Below, one piece after another: positions 34,265-45,367 of a DNA stretch of 64,000 nt. Under the pieces are notes generated by a model that ran no database searches, was not told the origin of the DNA, and was given only the letters and a program-made list of their open reading frames with translations. Position numbers and translations under genes: made by a program. The DNA is taken from contig NC_057795.1 in assembly GCF_018294505.1 (NCBI RefSeq), positions 525,765,184 to 525,829,183 of the forward strand, read 5' to 3'. How positions within the stretch are numbered: the first letter of the stretch is position 1; every line of letters begins with the position of its first letter. This stretch comes from Triticum aestivum. Its lineage: Eukaryota > Streptophyta > Magnoliopsida > Poales > Poaceae.

Positions 34265-36439
34265 GGTTAGCACGACAAAATGTATGTGGTGACCGTGATG
34301 AGCTTATTCTGAAGTCCAGTGACCATATCGTGCTTTCGCTTCAAATACAATGACCGTAAGTGTCGTTAACAAAATACGGAGCACGCATCAAATGCAAAGT
34401 CCGTCAGTGTCATCAACAAAATATGGAGACGTATCGTGAGCTAGATACTGTTGTACTATTGTATATGCTTATTTTCTTAGTGGCCGATTGCGTGTGTGGT
34501 GTGGTGGGCACATCATTTCTAGTTTTGGTGGGTCAACATGAATACTCATGGGTCGGTTCCATCCTGCACCACATATAGGTTGGACCGAAACGTGTTATAC
34601 GAAGACCCGTGTGGAGGACTCAGCGTACAACACGAAGCTACTAGAGTCTCGGAGGACTCTATCCCCACTGGTGATAAGCCGACTATATATGATTTGTAAC
34701 CCTAGGCCCTTAGTATGTCATACAAGCTTGGGGGCTAGTTCGTCGATAGTATACACACACGCACAATGCCTGGTATTCATGTGTACTTTGTACACACCCC
34801 TATCACTAATATACAGTACCAGGAGTAGGCTCTTTCTTCAACTGCAAGGGTCCGATCCGAACTAGGGTAAAACTTTGCCTCGTATTACCATCCAGCCTAA
34901 CAGCCAGGGATATCCTACCGAATGATATGATGAAATCATATCTGCCAACTACTAAGAGAGAGGTGTGTCGGGGGGGGGGGGGAATGCGTGCGAGAGAGGC
35001 CTAAAGATAATGTGCATGCGGGAGACACGTAGGCACATATATGTGCGTATAGAGGGCTAGTAGAGACCGTGCGTGTGTGTATATGCATGCGAGAGAAATA
35101 GTGTTTTCCAACTGAGATTAGTGAAAAGAGTGGTACATAGTAGTCAGAAAGAGAGAGAGAGAAATAGAGAGAGCATGTGCGTGAGACACCTCGACACCCT
35201 GAGAGAGATTGTGAGAATGTGTGAAAGAGAAATGCCCGATGCATATAAAGTGTGTGCACTTATGCATTAGATAGAGAGGTATATAACGTGTTTGTGAGAA
35301 CGGGGCGAGGCATAGTGCATCTACGTGTAAAAGGCGGTTCTACGCATTAAATTAAAATATATATGGCATTATTATTTTTGGATGAGATCATGAATTTTGC
35401 AAATTGCGTATGGACGAAAGTCGGTCTATCAGACACCCATACTCTATTGAATTCTAGCATGTGCATGTGTTTATTTCATATCATTGATCCATAGAGTGTG
35501 AGCGGTTTGAAATATAGGCAATGGATGTGTTTGCAATTCGTATATAAACATTAATTAGTGCACTCTATGTTGTTAGTGTGAAGCACTTTATACATTTGTC
35601 ACTTGCATGGATACAGTCCAAATTGCTAGCTACGAAATAGAATACATGTCGAATTCAACATAAAGGGGGTTTCGAAGATTCAAATTCATAGGAAGTGCAT
35701 TCATCTATTTGAACCCGAGATAATGGCATTCGTAAATCAGATGTAAAAGGGGGCATCAATCTTTTTTGTGAGTTTAAACATGCTATATATATTCATACGC
35801 ATATCTAACTTTTTATTTTTTGCAACCAAGGAGATTATATCTGGACTATTTTTATTTTTTGCAATCTTTGTTGTAAGTTGCATATTTTTTAATATATACT
35901 CGTGTACAATGTATATTCAAATGTACCCCCTCCATTCTAAAATAATCGCAGCTTTATAATTTTCAAGAGTAAAGATTTGTGAAGTTTGAAAAATCCTGAA
36001 AGTTCAATTCAAGAGAACCGAGAACGTTAATGCTTCTGCTCCTAAATATTGAATGAAGCGCCAAATAGGCCTATGGTCAACCGAAACCGCGCGAGACTAA
36101 TGTTTGGTGGTAGGAAATTACTGTCCTGACTCTAGCCCGTGTAGCCTATCGCCCCGATGTCCAAACATCTAAACCGGGGTAGGTTTGTAACTTCACCAAG
36201 ACGCAAGTCTCAACCGCCTCTGAGAAGCATTCATACGCTGTGGGCGCCTAAACACCCATGCGCTCGGCTGAAATCTATCCCGCCCACATTTGGGACACCT
36301 GCCATGACTGTCCTGCCCCCAACCCGCAATATGTTCAAAATTTTAGATGGGGGCAAAGTTTGTTACTTTCCCCAAATTTCAAACAAGCGCGTCTCAAACC
36401 GAAACATTGTTCCCCCTTAGTTCCCCACCTCCCTCTGTT
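34265..36439. other. Intergenic stretch with simple repeats and LTR scraps
   Basis: No supported gene. 34480-34760 reads like a degraded LTR fragment (cggaggactctatccccactgg, 'caagcttgggggctag'). A G-run occupies about 34969-34981 and GA-rich tracts lie at 35000-35280. A fragment beginning ccctccattctaaaata at about 35930 resembles a Stowaway end without a partner. From 36160 to 36400 two loosely similar halves repeat a motif 'gtttgt(a/t)act..caa(g/a)'. ORFs are short. Confidence 0.45.
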
Positions 36440-36950
36440 TCCCCATTCATACTCCATGGGTGCGAAAACGCCCTCTCCACCAGCCACGAAACCCCAGCCT
36501 CCTCCGTCCTCCACCCCATAGCGGCCAATCCACCGCCACCCTCCTCCATCACACCGGAGCCGGTACCTCGACATCGTCGTCCAACGCAACCGCAACCGCA
36601 ACGCCCTCAAGGACTTAGCAGCTAAAGCCGAGGCAGAGCTGCCTCCACGATGCCGCTGCCGACGTGTGCCGTACCAGAACCACTCTGACCATGACGTCCC
36701 ACGCCTCACTGCTGCGGCTCCACTGTCGCAACAGTCCACCGCACCGGAGTTGTTCCCGCTACGCCATCGTTCACTGCCTCGGATCTACTTCCCCGCTGCC
36801 GACAGACGGCCACCGCACCACACTCAACAACTTGGCCATGGGTTCATGCAAGGCTGCACCGTCCTCCACAACTTCTGGTTTCCGCGAACAACAAGAAGAT
36901 CGTCGAAAAAATGGAAGGAGGACACAGCACTGCCAGCAGAAAGAGGTACT
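36440..36950 (+). other. GC-rich gene-like stretch, unrecognised
   Basis: The region is GC-rich with overlapping frames of 113-134 aa on both strands. One plus frame reads YLDIVVQRNRNRNALKDLAA near 36570-36630, charged and without repeat, which looks like real coding sequence. I cannot assign a family. It ends abruptly at the LTR that begins at 36951, so it may be an exon cut by that insertion. Confidence 0.3.
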
Positions 36951-37424
36951 TGTCGGTGTCAAAACCGGCGGATCTCGGGTAGGGGGTCCCGAACTGTGCG
37001 TCTAGGCGGATGGTAACAGGATACAAGGGACACGATGTTTTTACCCAGGTTCGGGCCCTCTCGATGGAGGTAAAACCCTACTCCTGCTTGATTGATATTG
37101 ATGATATGGGTAGTACAAGAGTGGATCTACCACGAGATCAAGGAGGCTAAACCCTTGAAGCTACCCTATGGTATGATTGTTGTTCTGTCCTATGGACTAA
37201 AACTCTTCGGTTTATATAGACACCGGAGAGGGCTAGGGTTACACAGAGTCGGTTACAATGGTAGGAGATCTACATATCCGTATCGCCAAGCTTGCCTTCC
37301 ACGCCAAGGAAAGTCCCATCCAGACACGGGACGAAGTCTTCAATCTTGTATCTTCATAGTCTTGGAGTCCGACCGATGATGATAGTTCGGCTATCCGGAC
37401 ACCCCCTAGTCCGGGACTCCCTCA
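36951..37424 (+). repeat. LTR copy A (TGTCGGTGTC...CTCCCTCA family)
   Basis: 474 bp, starting tgtcggtgtcaaaaccggcg and ending gggactccctca, with a TATA-like ggtttatatagac at 37209-37221. Two other copies of this LTR are in the window (38262-38743 and, inverted, 41367-41848). The 5 bp before it (gtact) are not found after copy B. Confidence 0.9.
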
Positions 37425-38261
37425 GTAGCCCCCGAACCAGGCTTCAATGACGATGAGTCTGGCGCGTATATTGTCTTTGGCATTGCAAGGCGGGTTCTCC
37501 TCCAAATTCCATGTGCTTGCCGAATAGTGTCCGGCTTCCTTATAAATGTTGCGCTCCTCGGCTTCCACGTCCAATAATGGACCTCTTCCACGTGTCGCAT
37601 GAATGCGAAAAGCCAGGGTATTTTTACGTTTTACCCCAAAGCTGCACGAATAAGCTGCCTATAAGAGAGGCAAGGATCTAGATCCAAATCACACCATCCT
37701 CCCTCCACGAGTACTCATTGGAGCGCCTCCGACAAAAATCCACTCCATCCTGGACAGTCGACGCGGCTCCTCCTCTCGCGCTCCCAGCCCTCAGCCAGGA
37801 GATTGAAGGAGATGTTTAGTTCCGCACAGCGAGCTGGTGATGCTCCAAGCGGAGGGATACCTCCCTCCGGCCTTCATGGTCCCGGTTCGAGCCGGACTGG
37901 CCACCTACAAAGGTGGAAAGCAGGCGGAGAACACCCCCAATCCCTCCAAAGGAGAGCGGGTGTGCTTCGTCCCTTATCTAATAGGGGGGCTCGGATTTCC
38001 CATACATCCGTTTCTCCGGGGGCTTTTGGAGTTCTACGGACTCCAACTTCATCACCTTACACCTGCCTCCATTTTGCACATTGCGGGTTTTGTAGCTCTT
38101 TGCGAGCTGTTCTTGGGCATCGAGCCCCATTTCGCGCTGTGGAAGAGATTGTTTTGCCTCGTACCCCATTCTCACGAGGGGTCGATATATCAATTGGGCG
38201 GAACCGAAATATGGTGCATCGCCGGGACCGGATATCTATCCGGAACCCCGAAGAAGGCGTC
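37425..38261 (+). pseudogene. Truncated interior with PF04195-type gag fragment
   Basis: An 837-bp interior between LTR copies A and B. It has a 375-bp leader and then a gag-like fragment, best read in the frame of 37837-38260: GERVCFVPYLIGGLGFPIHP, FLRGLLEFYGLQLHHLTPAS and ILHIAGFVALCELFLGIEPH. This is the 'putative gypsy type transposon' domain (PF04195) of grass retroelements. The frame of the first 12 codons seems shifted relative to the rest. The coding text runs straight into LTR B (aaggcgtc then tgtcggtgtc) without a purine tract, so about 4 kb including pol is missing. Confidence 0.75.
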
Positions 38262-38743
38262 TGTCGGTGTCAAAATTGGCGGATCTCGGGTAGGGGGTCC
38301 CGAACTGTGCGTCTAGGCGGATGGTAACAGGAGACAAGGGACATGATGTTTTTACCCAGGTTCGGGCCCTCTTGATGGAGGTAAAACCCTACTCCTGCTT
38401 GATTGATATTGATGATATGGGTAGTACAAGAGTGGATCTACCACGAGATCAAGGAGGCTAAACCCTAGAAGCTAGCCTATGGTATGATTGTTGTAATGGT
38501 TGTGTTGTCCTACGGACTAAAACCCTCCGGTTTATATAGACACTGGAGAGGGCTAGGGTTACACAGAGTCGGTTATAATGGTAGGAGATTGACATATCCG
38601 TATCGCCAAGCTTGCCTTCCAGCCAAGGAAAGTCCCATCCGGACACGGGACGAAGTCTTCAATCTTTTATCTTCATAGTCTTGGAGTCCGGCTGAAGATG
38701 ATAGTCCGGCTGTCCGGACACCCCCTAGTCCAGGACTCCCTCA
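38262..38743 (+). repeat. LTR copy B
   Basis: 482 bp, the same family as copy A and closely similar. It is followed not by a target duplication but by the same leader start (gtagccc.tgaaccaggcttc) that follows copy A, so it acts as the 3' end of one unit and the 5' end of the next. Confidence 0.9.
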
Positions 38744-39286
38744 GTAGCCCGTGAACCAGGCTTCAATGACGATGAGTCCGGCGCGCATATTGTTTGGCAT
38801 TGCAAGGCGGGTTCCTCCTCCGAATAATTCATAGAAGATTGTGAACACCAGGACAGTGTCCGGCTCTGCAAAATAATTTCCACATTCCACCGTAGAGAGA
38901 ATAATATATACACAAGTTCAATTTGCTAACATTTTTTGTGGCATGACGTCACGCCACTACCAAGCCTTTACTTGAATCTTTTTTATTATACCACCTTAGC
39001 GCGTTTAGCGAAGCGGTTTCTTGGCACGTCTTGTCGAAGCAGAGATCGTGTTCCCCTTATTCCGGGATTCCCATCAATACGGACGTGGGTAACCCAACCG
39101 CGCCCGTCGCCACGCCTCCTCCATCGAAGGCGGGTTCCAAACGGTCACGGAGACGGCTCTTGGTATTCTCCTTCTTTATAATAGGACCAAGGCTCATTTC
39201 TTTTCTTCAATCCTCCATCGAATCTTCTCCTTGCCCCAAGTTCCAACACCCAGAGCCCCAGATTCGAGCGCTTCGGATCTCCAACA
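38744..39286 (+). other. Leader of the second interior unit
   Basis: Untranslated leader from LTR B to the gag start. The first 85 bp match the leader after LTR A; after that the two diverge. A TGACGTCA palindrome is at 38944-38951. No frame of note. Confidence 0.6.
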
Positions 39287-39670
39287 ATGTCCGGCTCCGA
39301 CCTACAGGGCCGGTGGATGCCCTCCTCCGTCACAGAGGAGGACGTGCTAAAGCTGCGAGAGGCCAAGTACCTGACTTACGAGATTTCGCACAGGTTGCCC
39401 GCCGAAGGGCAAGTCATCCCCACCCCCGAGCCCGGCGAGTATGTCATTTTTGTATCCCACCTCCATCGGGGTTTAGGCTTCCCGATGGATCCTTTTGTGA
39501 GAGGGCTCATGTTTTACTATGGATTGGAATTCCATGACTTGGCTTCGGAGTCCATCCTCCATATTTCTTCGTTCATCGTCGTCTGTGAAGCCTTCCTCCG
39601 CGTTACCCCTGACTTCGGCTTGTGGGTGAAGACCTTCGATATGAAGCCGAAGATGATCGAGGGGCGTTAA
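39287..39670 (+). pseudogene. PF04195-type gag, first exon, truncated by a stop
   Basis: A 127-codon frame starting MSGSDLQGRWMPSSVTEED. The domain core is EYVIFVSHLHRGLGFPMDPF, VRGLMFYYGLEFHDLASES and ILHISSFIVVCEAFLRVTPD. It ends at TAA 39668-39670 in a place where related proteins continue (…ECGG…, EELGLWQQEWFY). That continuation is visible in another frame at 39690-39780, then SGPPRWLMSWVNQGLNWGPS (frame of 39622), so both a stop and a frameshift have hit the gene. Its sequence is clearly different from the gag fragment of the first unit. Confidence 0.75.
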
Positions 39671-40235
39671 GCAGAGTGCGGCGGGGTGGCCGTAAGCAGG
39701 AGGGCCGATGCCCCGTGGCCCGAGGGCTCCTTCCAAGAGGAGCTTGGCTTGTGGCAACAGGAGTGGTTTTATATTATGCTCCCAGGGGTAGAAGGAAGAA
39801 GCCGCCGCCCGTATTCCGCTCGGGACCCCCACGATGGTTGATGTCATGGGTCAACCAAGGGCTCAACTGGGGGCCGTCAAAGGACGTGCCCCTATTGCAG
39901 GGACGGATTCGGGACCTCCAAGCGAGGGAGATCGATCTGGTCGTGGTGATGCAGGTTATGCTGATTAGGCGTCTCCTGCCCTGCAAATGCCGTCCTCTCT
40001 AGCTGTGGGAATTTAATCCGGAGGGACCACGGATTCTCCAACACTTCATGGGCATGACGCCCGTGGAGATGTAAAAATTGTTCTTCGGATCACAAGAGGT
40101 GTGTCCGGAATTGACCGAGGACGCCGGCCTAAGATGCAATCGTCCGGATACCCAAGTAAGTAGCTCCGTGTCCGGACATACCGTTTGTTTGCCTTTGTAT
40201 GATTCGACTTTTGACCAACTGCCCTTTAAACAGGA

Positions 40236-40559
40236 GTGGATAGCGTAAGCAAAACTGATACGGTGTCCGGCCCCCTCCCAGAGACCGCGCCGGATCCCGT
40301 GCTGGTAAGGATGCTGGAGGTTGCGCCTTCAGAGGAAGGCGAAGGGGAAAATAGGGGAGCTACCGCCTCAACCAAGGAGGCCTTTGAGGAAGGGGGGATC
40401 AAGAATCCCTCCTTCCAGGGGGAGAAGAGGATCGCCTCTGAAAACTCGGAGGCCAAAGCCCCGAAGCGGGGGAAGAGATCTTCACCAGAGGGTCCTGTGT
40501 CCGGAGAGGCTCCGGCCGCACAATCTCCCCTAAAGAATCAGCCCTCTAGCGAGCCGTAA
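40236..40559 (+). pseudogene. Middle exon of the PF04195-type gag gene
   Basis: A 107-codon acidic, Ser/Pro-rich frame (MDSVSKTDTVSGPLPETAPD ...). A donor-like caagtaagtag at about 40152 lies before it and a polypyrimidine-AG (ctttaaacag) at 40222-40231 starts it. The frame ends gagccgtaagtag, which reads well as a splice donor. So the gag-like gene has introns, a feature of this class of grass element. No catalytic motif. Confidence 0.6.
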
Positions 40560-41321
40560 GTAGAAATAAGGGAGTTTTGTAATAAGGGACATCCCTATTT
40601 GTGCTTCTGAGGATAACTTAAGCTTTTACCTTGTAGTTCGGATCTCCGTCCTTCTCAGATGATCTCGTCTTCAGGGGAACTCCGTTCGGAGATGATGGAG
40701 AGCGAGACGCCTCCATCTGCCGCGCCGTCGGATGGGGCAGACGAGCCTGAAGTGTCATCACGGAGGGTATCCCCGAGTCCGGCAGGGCCGGATAGTTCGG
40801 CGCCAACTGGTTGCGGCCGGGGGAGTTGAAGGATCTGCTTGAGGGCGGATTGCGTGAAGCCGTCAGGAGTTTGCTGGCGGGGTTTGAGGTACCCTTTGGC
40901 AGTTTTACAGATAAAGTGCGCCCTGTATAGATAGTAGCCCCTGATACTCGGTAGGGTGTCGAGAACGACAGCGTGCCGAGGATCAAAATCCCAGGTATTG
41001 AATTTCGTCTTTCCAAGCAGGTGGCGGATAGTTCGGTGGCTAGCCGGACTGATGGAGTTGCCGAACTAAAGCGGTAACTCGATGTTGCGGATGAAGACAA
41101 CGCGCTAGTCAACAGGCGACTTGATGAGTCACAAGGTAGGTTTCTTCTCCGCAGTCACCTAGTAAGGGAGCCGAAGCCCACTCCTTACAATATGTGTGCT
41201 TGATGCAGATGGTGCCGCTGTTGTGGAGAGCCTTCGGGCAGAACTTGCTCAAGCCAAGGAGCAAGCCCGAAAGAGTGATGCGGCTGCCTCAAGGGCGGCC
41301 GAAGAACTAGAAGCCGAAAGG

Positions 41322-41364
41322 GCTGCCCACTGCCGAAGCAGGGAGGAGATGGCCGAACTGGCCG
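41322..41364 (+). repeat. 43-bp direct repeat, left copy
   Basis: gctgcccactgccgaagcag begins the copy here and again at 41849; the identity runs for 43 bp. It is gag coding sequence duplicated on either side of LTR copy C. Confidence 0.9.
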
Positions 41365-41366
41365 AA

Positions 41367-41848
41367 GCAGGGAGTCCTGGACTAGGGGGTGTCTGGACAG
41401 CCGGACTATCATCGTCCGCCGGACTCCAAGACTACGAAGATACAAGATTGAAGACTCCGTCCCGTGTCCGGATGGGACTTTCCTTGGCGTGGAAGGCAAG
41501 CTTGGCGATACGGATATGTAGATCTCCTACGATTGTAACCGACTCTGTGTAACCCTAGCCTTCTCCGGTGTCTATATAAACCGGAGGGCTTTAGTCCGTA
41601 GGACACAACATACATTACAACAATCATACCATAGGCTAGCTTTAGGGTTTAGCCTCCTTGATCTCATGGTAGATCCACTCTTGTACTACCCCTATCATCA
41701 ATATTAATCAAGCAGGACGTAGGGTTTTACCTCCATCGAGAGGGCCCAAACCTGGGTAAAACATCGTGTCCCTCGTCTCCTGTTACCATCCGCCTAGACG
41801 CACAGTTCGGGACCCCCTACCCGAGATCCGCCGGTTTTGACACCGACA
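41367..41848 (-). repeat. Solitary LTR copy C, inverted, inside the gag gene
   Basis: 482 bp, reverse orientation of copies A and B. On the plus strand it should start tgaggg and reads gcaggg, so the first two bases are changed or lost; it ends caccgaca as expected. It has no interior and no second LTR. Instead of a 5-bp duplication it is flanked by a 43-bp direct repeat. Confidence 0.85.
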
Positions 41849-41891
41849 GCTGCCCACTGCCGAAGCAGGGAGGAGATGGCCGAACTGGCCG
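41849..41891 (+). repeat. 43-bp direct repeat, right copy
   Basis: Exact copy of 41322-41364, directly after the LTR end at 41848. The gag frame continues from it into VKLKDATDRNEVLEKER. Confidence 0.9.
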
Positions 41892-42792
41892 TGAAGTTAA
41901 AAGATGCTACCGACCGCAATGAGGTTCTTGAAAAGGAGCGCCTAGCGGAGCGAGAAGACCTGGGGAAGGCCACCGCCGAAGCCAAGGATGCCCGTTCTGC
42001 AATGCGGGCTATAAAGGAGGAGCTGCGCCAGGCCGGAGATATTGTGGCTGGCAAGCCCTTTCTGCTGCCCCGAAGGTTTACAGATCCAAAGTATGCTCAG
42101 CTTGGCCAGCTATGGGGTCCGGAGGATCCTTATATGGACTTAGCGGCGAGTGCGGCGGATGCCGTTGTGCACTTCCGAAGTCAGAAGGATCACAAGACGG
42201 AAGAGCTGTTTTGGTCTCAATTCCATAGTCCGGAGCGTTCACTTCCGCTGACCGATCGGTTGGCCGAGTGGGCTGAGCTTAACAGATTGTCCGGACTTTC
42301 CATGATGGATATCGTGACTCATGTCTGGCCAGATAGGCCCAAGCCGAAGAGTTATTTTGGCTTATTGCAACAATTTCTTGGGGCGGTGCCGCATATCAAG
42401 GCGATGAAGCGGTTGGCCTGCATAGAGGGTGCGCGGATGGCCCTTGCCCGTGTGAAGACACATTGGACAGAGATGGATGCCTCATTTCGGGCACTCAAAA
42501 AATAAAAAATGAATTTTTCGTGCAAAGAAAATGAAAACTCTCTTAGACAATATTGTTTGGAATTCCAAGATGCACCTCATGCAAATATTTGATAACTTCT
42601 TCACAAAAAAATTCATTTTGGACACTCAAAACATAAAAAATAAAATGCTGACATGATTTTACACTTTATTTTTATTTGACCACGACCAATTTTGAATGGT
42701 CATAACGTCCAATACTAAATGGTCATAACGTTATACACGTGTACTGCGTTCTGATTGGGCCATAGCCATCTCACGCGGATCATGCATCAAGC

Positions 42793-42820
42793 ACCGTTGG
42801 ATGCTCGTGGATCCAACGGT
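42793..42820. repeat. 10-bp perfect inverted repeat
   Basis: accgttggat at 42793-42802 and atccaacggt at 42811-42820 with an 8-nt loop, just before the GC-rich exon-like region. Confidence 0.85.
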
Positions 42821-42869
42821 AGCCCTCGCCCCCCCACCCTCTCACCCACCTAGCCCTAACACACCCCCC

Positions 42870-43584
42870 CACGCCCCAACTTCCCCAACCTTCTCCACCT
42901 TCTCTCCCTCTCTCCCTTCTGGATCTGGATCCCCCGCCGCCGCACACCACATCCCCCGCCGCCGCCCCCAACCTCACTCCCTCCCACCGCCGCCGCCGTC
43001 CTTCGTCCTCTCCCCAACCCCGGTCGCCGACAACCCCTCCCCTCCCCTTCTCTCCAGTGGCCGTGGTCGGATCCACGCTCGTCCCTTCCAGATCGCAGCC
43101 GCCACCTCCTCCCTTCCAGATCGAGGCTGCCACCTCCCTTCGGCGGAGCTCCCCGCCATCCATGGCCTCCCCCATGCGCTCCCCAGATCCGTCTCGATCC
43201 GCCTCCACCCACAACCTCCTGCCTCCTCCCTCTCACACCTCCGCCCGCCCGTACGCGCCCGACCGTCCTCTCCCCCGCGATGAGCGCCGCGCCAAGGAGC
43301 GGGGAGGGCAGCCAGGCAGCCGGAATGAGTCCAGCATCGGCCCGCGGCGGCGGCGTCCATGGAGCATCGCCGGCGGGAGGTGGCGAGGGGCAACCCCCGG
43401 GCGGGCAGCGCGTCATCCATTGCGACGTCGAGCCGGCACCGCGGGTGTGGCCCAGGATGCAGATGTTGCCCCTCGCCGCCGTCCTCGTGCTCGGGGCCTC
43501 CAGTTCCTGCAGGCCACCCACTTCCGCCACCCCGCCGACCGCTCCCGCACCTGGGTCCCCTTCGACTCGTCGCGCCACCCCCAG
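42870..43584 (+). pseudogene. GC-rich first-exon-like piece, unrecognised gene
   Basis: CT-rich leader (42830-42930) and then a long GC-rich stretch. Frames of 160-255 aa exist on both strands, the antisense ones being a by-product of composition. The plus frame of 43057 ends GLQFLQATHFRHPADRSRTW and VPFDSSRHPQ at a good donor (ccccag then gtactg, 43585). It splices in phase to 44108: DLFHEVETVDIYSSISCLYL. I do not recognise the protein. The continuous sense across the intron supports a genuine captured gene start. Confidence 0.5.
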
Positions 43585-44107
43585 GTACTGCCGCTGCCGC
43601 CGCGTTTCGCCGTGCCCGTCCATCTCGCTCCCGGCTCCCCCGCTGCCTGCGATTTGCGCTCTTGGACTTGAGTGGGCGGAGCGATATTGCCTGCGTGCCT
43701 ATTTCACCCCCATTCCACAGTGCAGACCGTGGCATCACTATTTTGAGTGGGCGGGCGGATTCGTATAATGGGGATTCCCATTTTCATGATTTTTCCAACT
43801 ATTTTATTCATGATAAATGCACTTCTTTCACGGATGGGGAAATTAGGTGGATGCAATTTGGCCTCCATCTCGTGGGTGCTTGAAATTCACAGTATAGGTC
43901 TATTGGAAGGCCAAATGTAGGATCGGAACTAAACTCATACTAGTAGGCGGTAGTAGACTAGTAAACTGGAATTCCTGCCTACTAGTGGTTTACTGTACTT
44001 TATAGGGTGTCTCCTCAGAGTTGGGATTGATTTGCACTAACAACGGTTTCGATTACATGTTAGTCTGAATTACCAAAAATAAGCTCTATATTTTATTTTG
44101 CCCGCAG

Positions 44108-44211
44108 GATCTGTTCCATGAGGTTGAAACTGTGGATATCTACTCTTCCATAAGCTGTCTGTATCTTCGCACTCTTCCTGTGCTGACAAACTCCACCCTG
44201 TCCAGCTCAAG
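44108..44211 (+). pseudogene. Second exon of the same unrecognised captured gene
   Basis: 104 bp between acceptor cccgcag (44101-44107) and donor gttctg (44212). It reads DLFHEVETVDIYSSISCLYL then RTLPVLTNSTLSSS. The reading frame follows exactly from 43584. No third exon of the same gene could be found; the next exon-like piece is from another gene. Confidence 0.55.
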
Positions 44212-44628
44212 GTTCTGTTTCTTCGTTTTTCATGTATTTCGATAATTTTGCTGTGAGGAAATTAACACGATAGCAGTGAGCCTTAACTACCTGAACTTTA
44301 TGTACCTGATGTAGAATAATGTCACTCTGCATCGTAAGATTCATGATTATTTTCTGGGTTTCACTAATTATTTATACGTTAATTTTATTCTCCTGCATCG
44401 CATTGCTGTTCAGAGTTGGAAGAATTTCAATTCCTGATGTAGATCTAGTGCTCAATAGTTTCTGCTTGCTATGCCTCCGAACATCAATGCACATATGTTG
44501 GAAGAATTTTGTTTCTTGAACATCAATGCTTGAATTACTTTAGAACATTTCTAATTCCTTTTAAAAGTTCCGACCATATTTGATACCTTCTTAAATCTTA
44601 ATGCTTACCCTGGTTTGTTTCTTTCCAG

Positions 44629-44860
44629 GTTGGAATGTCTATTGACCCAAAGCTGTTTCAAAGCTGTTTTTGTCAAACTTCCCAGCAGTCTCTTTGATAT
44701 TAGGTCTCTTAATTATTGGAAAGACACTGTTAGTAACATTTATTGGTAGAGTGTTTGGAGTTTCCACCATATCTGTTGTTCGGGTTGGTCTTATGTTTGC
44801 ACCTGGTGGGGACTTTGATAGCTATGTTCCTCCTCCTCTATTGTTTAGTAGGCAGGCAGA
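44629..44860 (+). pseudogene. KEA-type K+/H+ antiporter exon fragment, frameshifted
   Basis: After acceptor ctttccag the text reads VGMSIDPKL, and after a frameshift SNFPAVSLILGLLIIGKTLL, VTFIGRVFGVSTISVVRVGL and FAPGGDF. Both halves match the transmembrane core of plant K+ efflux antiporters (KEA; CPA2 family), which exchange K+ for H+ in plastid and other membranes; the family's GLLLAPGGEFAF motif is seen as GLMFAPGGDF. The shift is caused by an 11-bp tandem duplication caaagctgttt caaagctgttt (44649-44670). The similarity stops after GGDF. No other antiporter exon is present. Confidence 0.75.
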
Positions 44861-45367
44861 ATACCCAAGTACTACTTACTTCTTGAGCATCGCCTACATC
44901 AGCCAAAGGCTCTGAAAACTAGTTATTAATCAAAAACTGAATTTGTTTCGTTGTGCAATATATTTACACATAAGCCAAACACCCTGATTCTTACTTACCA
45001 CTATAAATAATTGTCTTCAAAGAGGGGTTGGATTTCCTTTTTGATCTGCAATCTGCATCGCCTAGTAATTACTAGTATGTTTCATTTTGGGGGCAATGTA
45101 TGTGGTTGTTTTGTAGGTACTAACTGTACATTTGATGTGCCTGTGATTGAGCACCAACCAGCTTAATTACCTGGGTCCCTCCCTCTGCTTGTGTCTCTTT
45201 GGACGCATATTAAGATGTTGAATCAGATTGTGGTTGGCATTGAAGCCCCTGTTTGTCATCCATATCCGTGGGTAAGGCATCACTTGCCACTTGATCATTG
45301 CTATCTGCATTGATTTAGGTTTGTGTGCACATGTTTTGATGCTAATTTTTTGAAATGTTTACTACAG

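Larger units (their letters stand above)
41196..42483 (+). pseudogene. C-terminal part of the PF04195-type gag gene, split by an LTR
   Basis: Left piece 41196-41366: a coiled-coil-like, Ala/Glu-rich frame (ESLRAELAQAKEQARKSDAA, EELEAERAAHCRSREEMAEL). Right piece from 41849: AAHCRSREEMAELAVKLKDA, then a long charged helix and a conserved block KYAQLGQLWGPEDPYMDLAA, HVWPDRPKPKSYFGLLQQFL. The two pieces overlap by a duplicated 43 bp. The coding text is lost at about 42483 (after TEMDAS), where unrelated AT-rich DNA starts, so the true C-terminus and the downstream pol are absent. Confidence 0.75.

Noticed and set aside
34480..34865. Possible LTR or gene at the 105-codon ORF
   Set aside because: The text resembles a degraded LTR scrap, but I could not find ends, a partner or a target duplication, so no element is called.
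35073..35270. ORFs in the GA-rich tract
   Set aside because: Low-complexity sequence with frames on both strands and no recognisable protein.
39145..39847. Antisense ORFs of 73 and 124 codons over the gag gene
   Set aside because: They are shadows of the plus-strand PF04195 frame, whose domain is recognisable.
42856..43738. Two antisense ORFs of about 255 codons, Gly/Arg-rich
   Set aside because: They are the reverse strand of a GC-rich exon-like stretch. Low complexity and lack of stops follow from composition.
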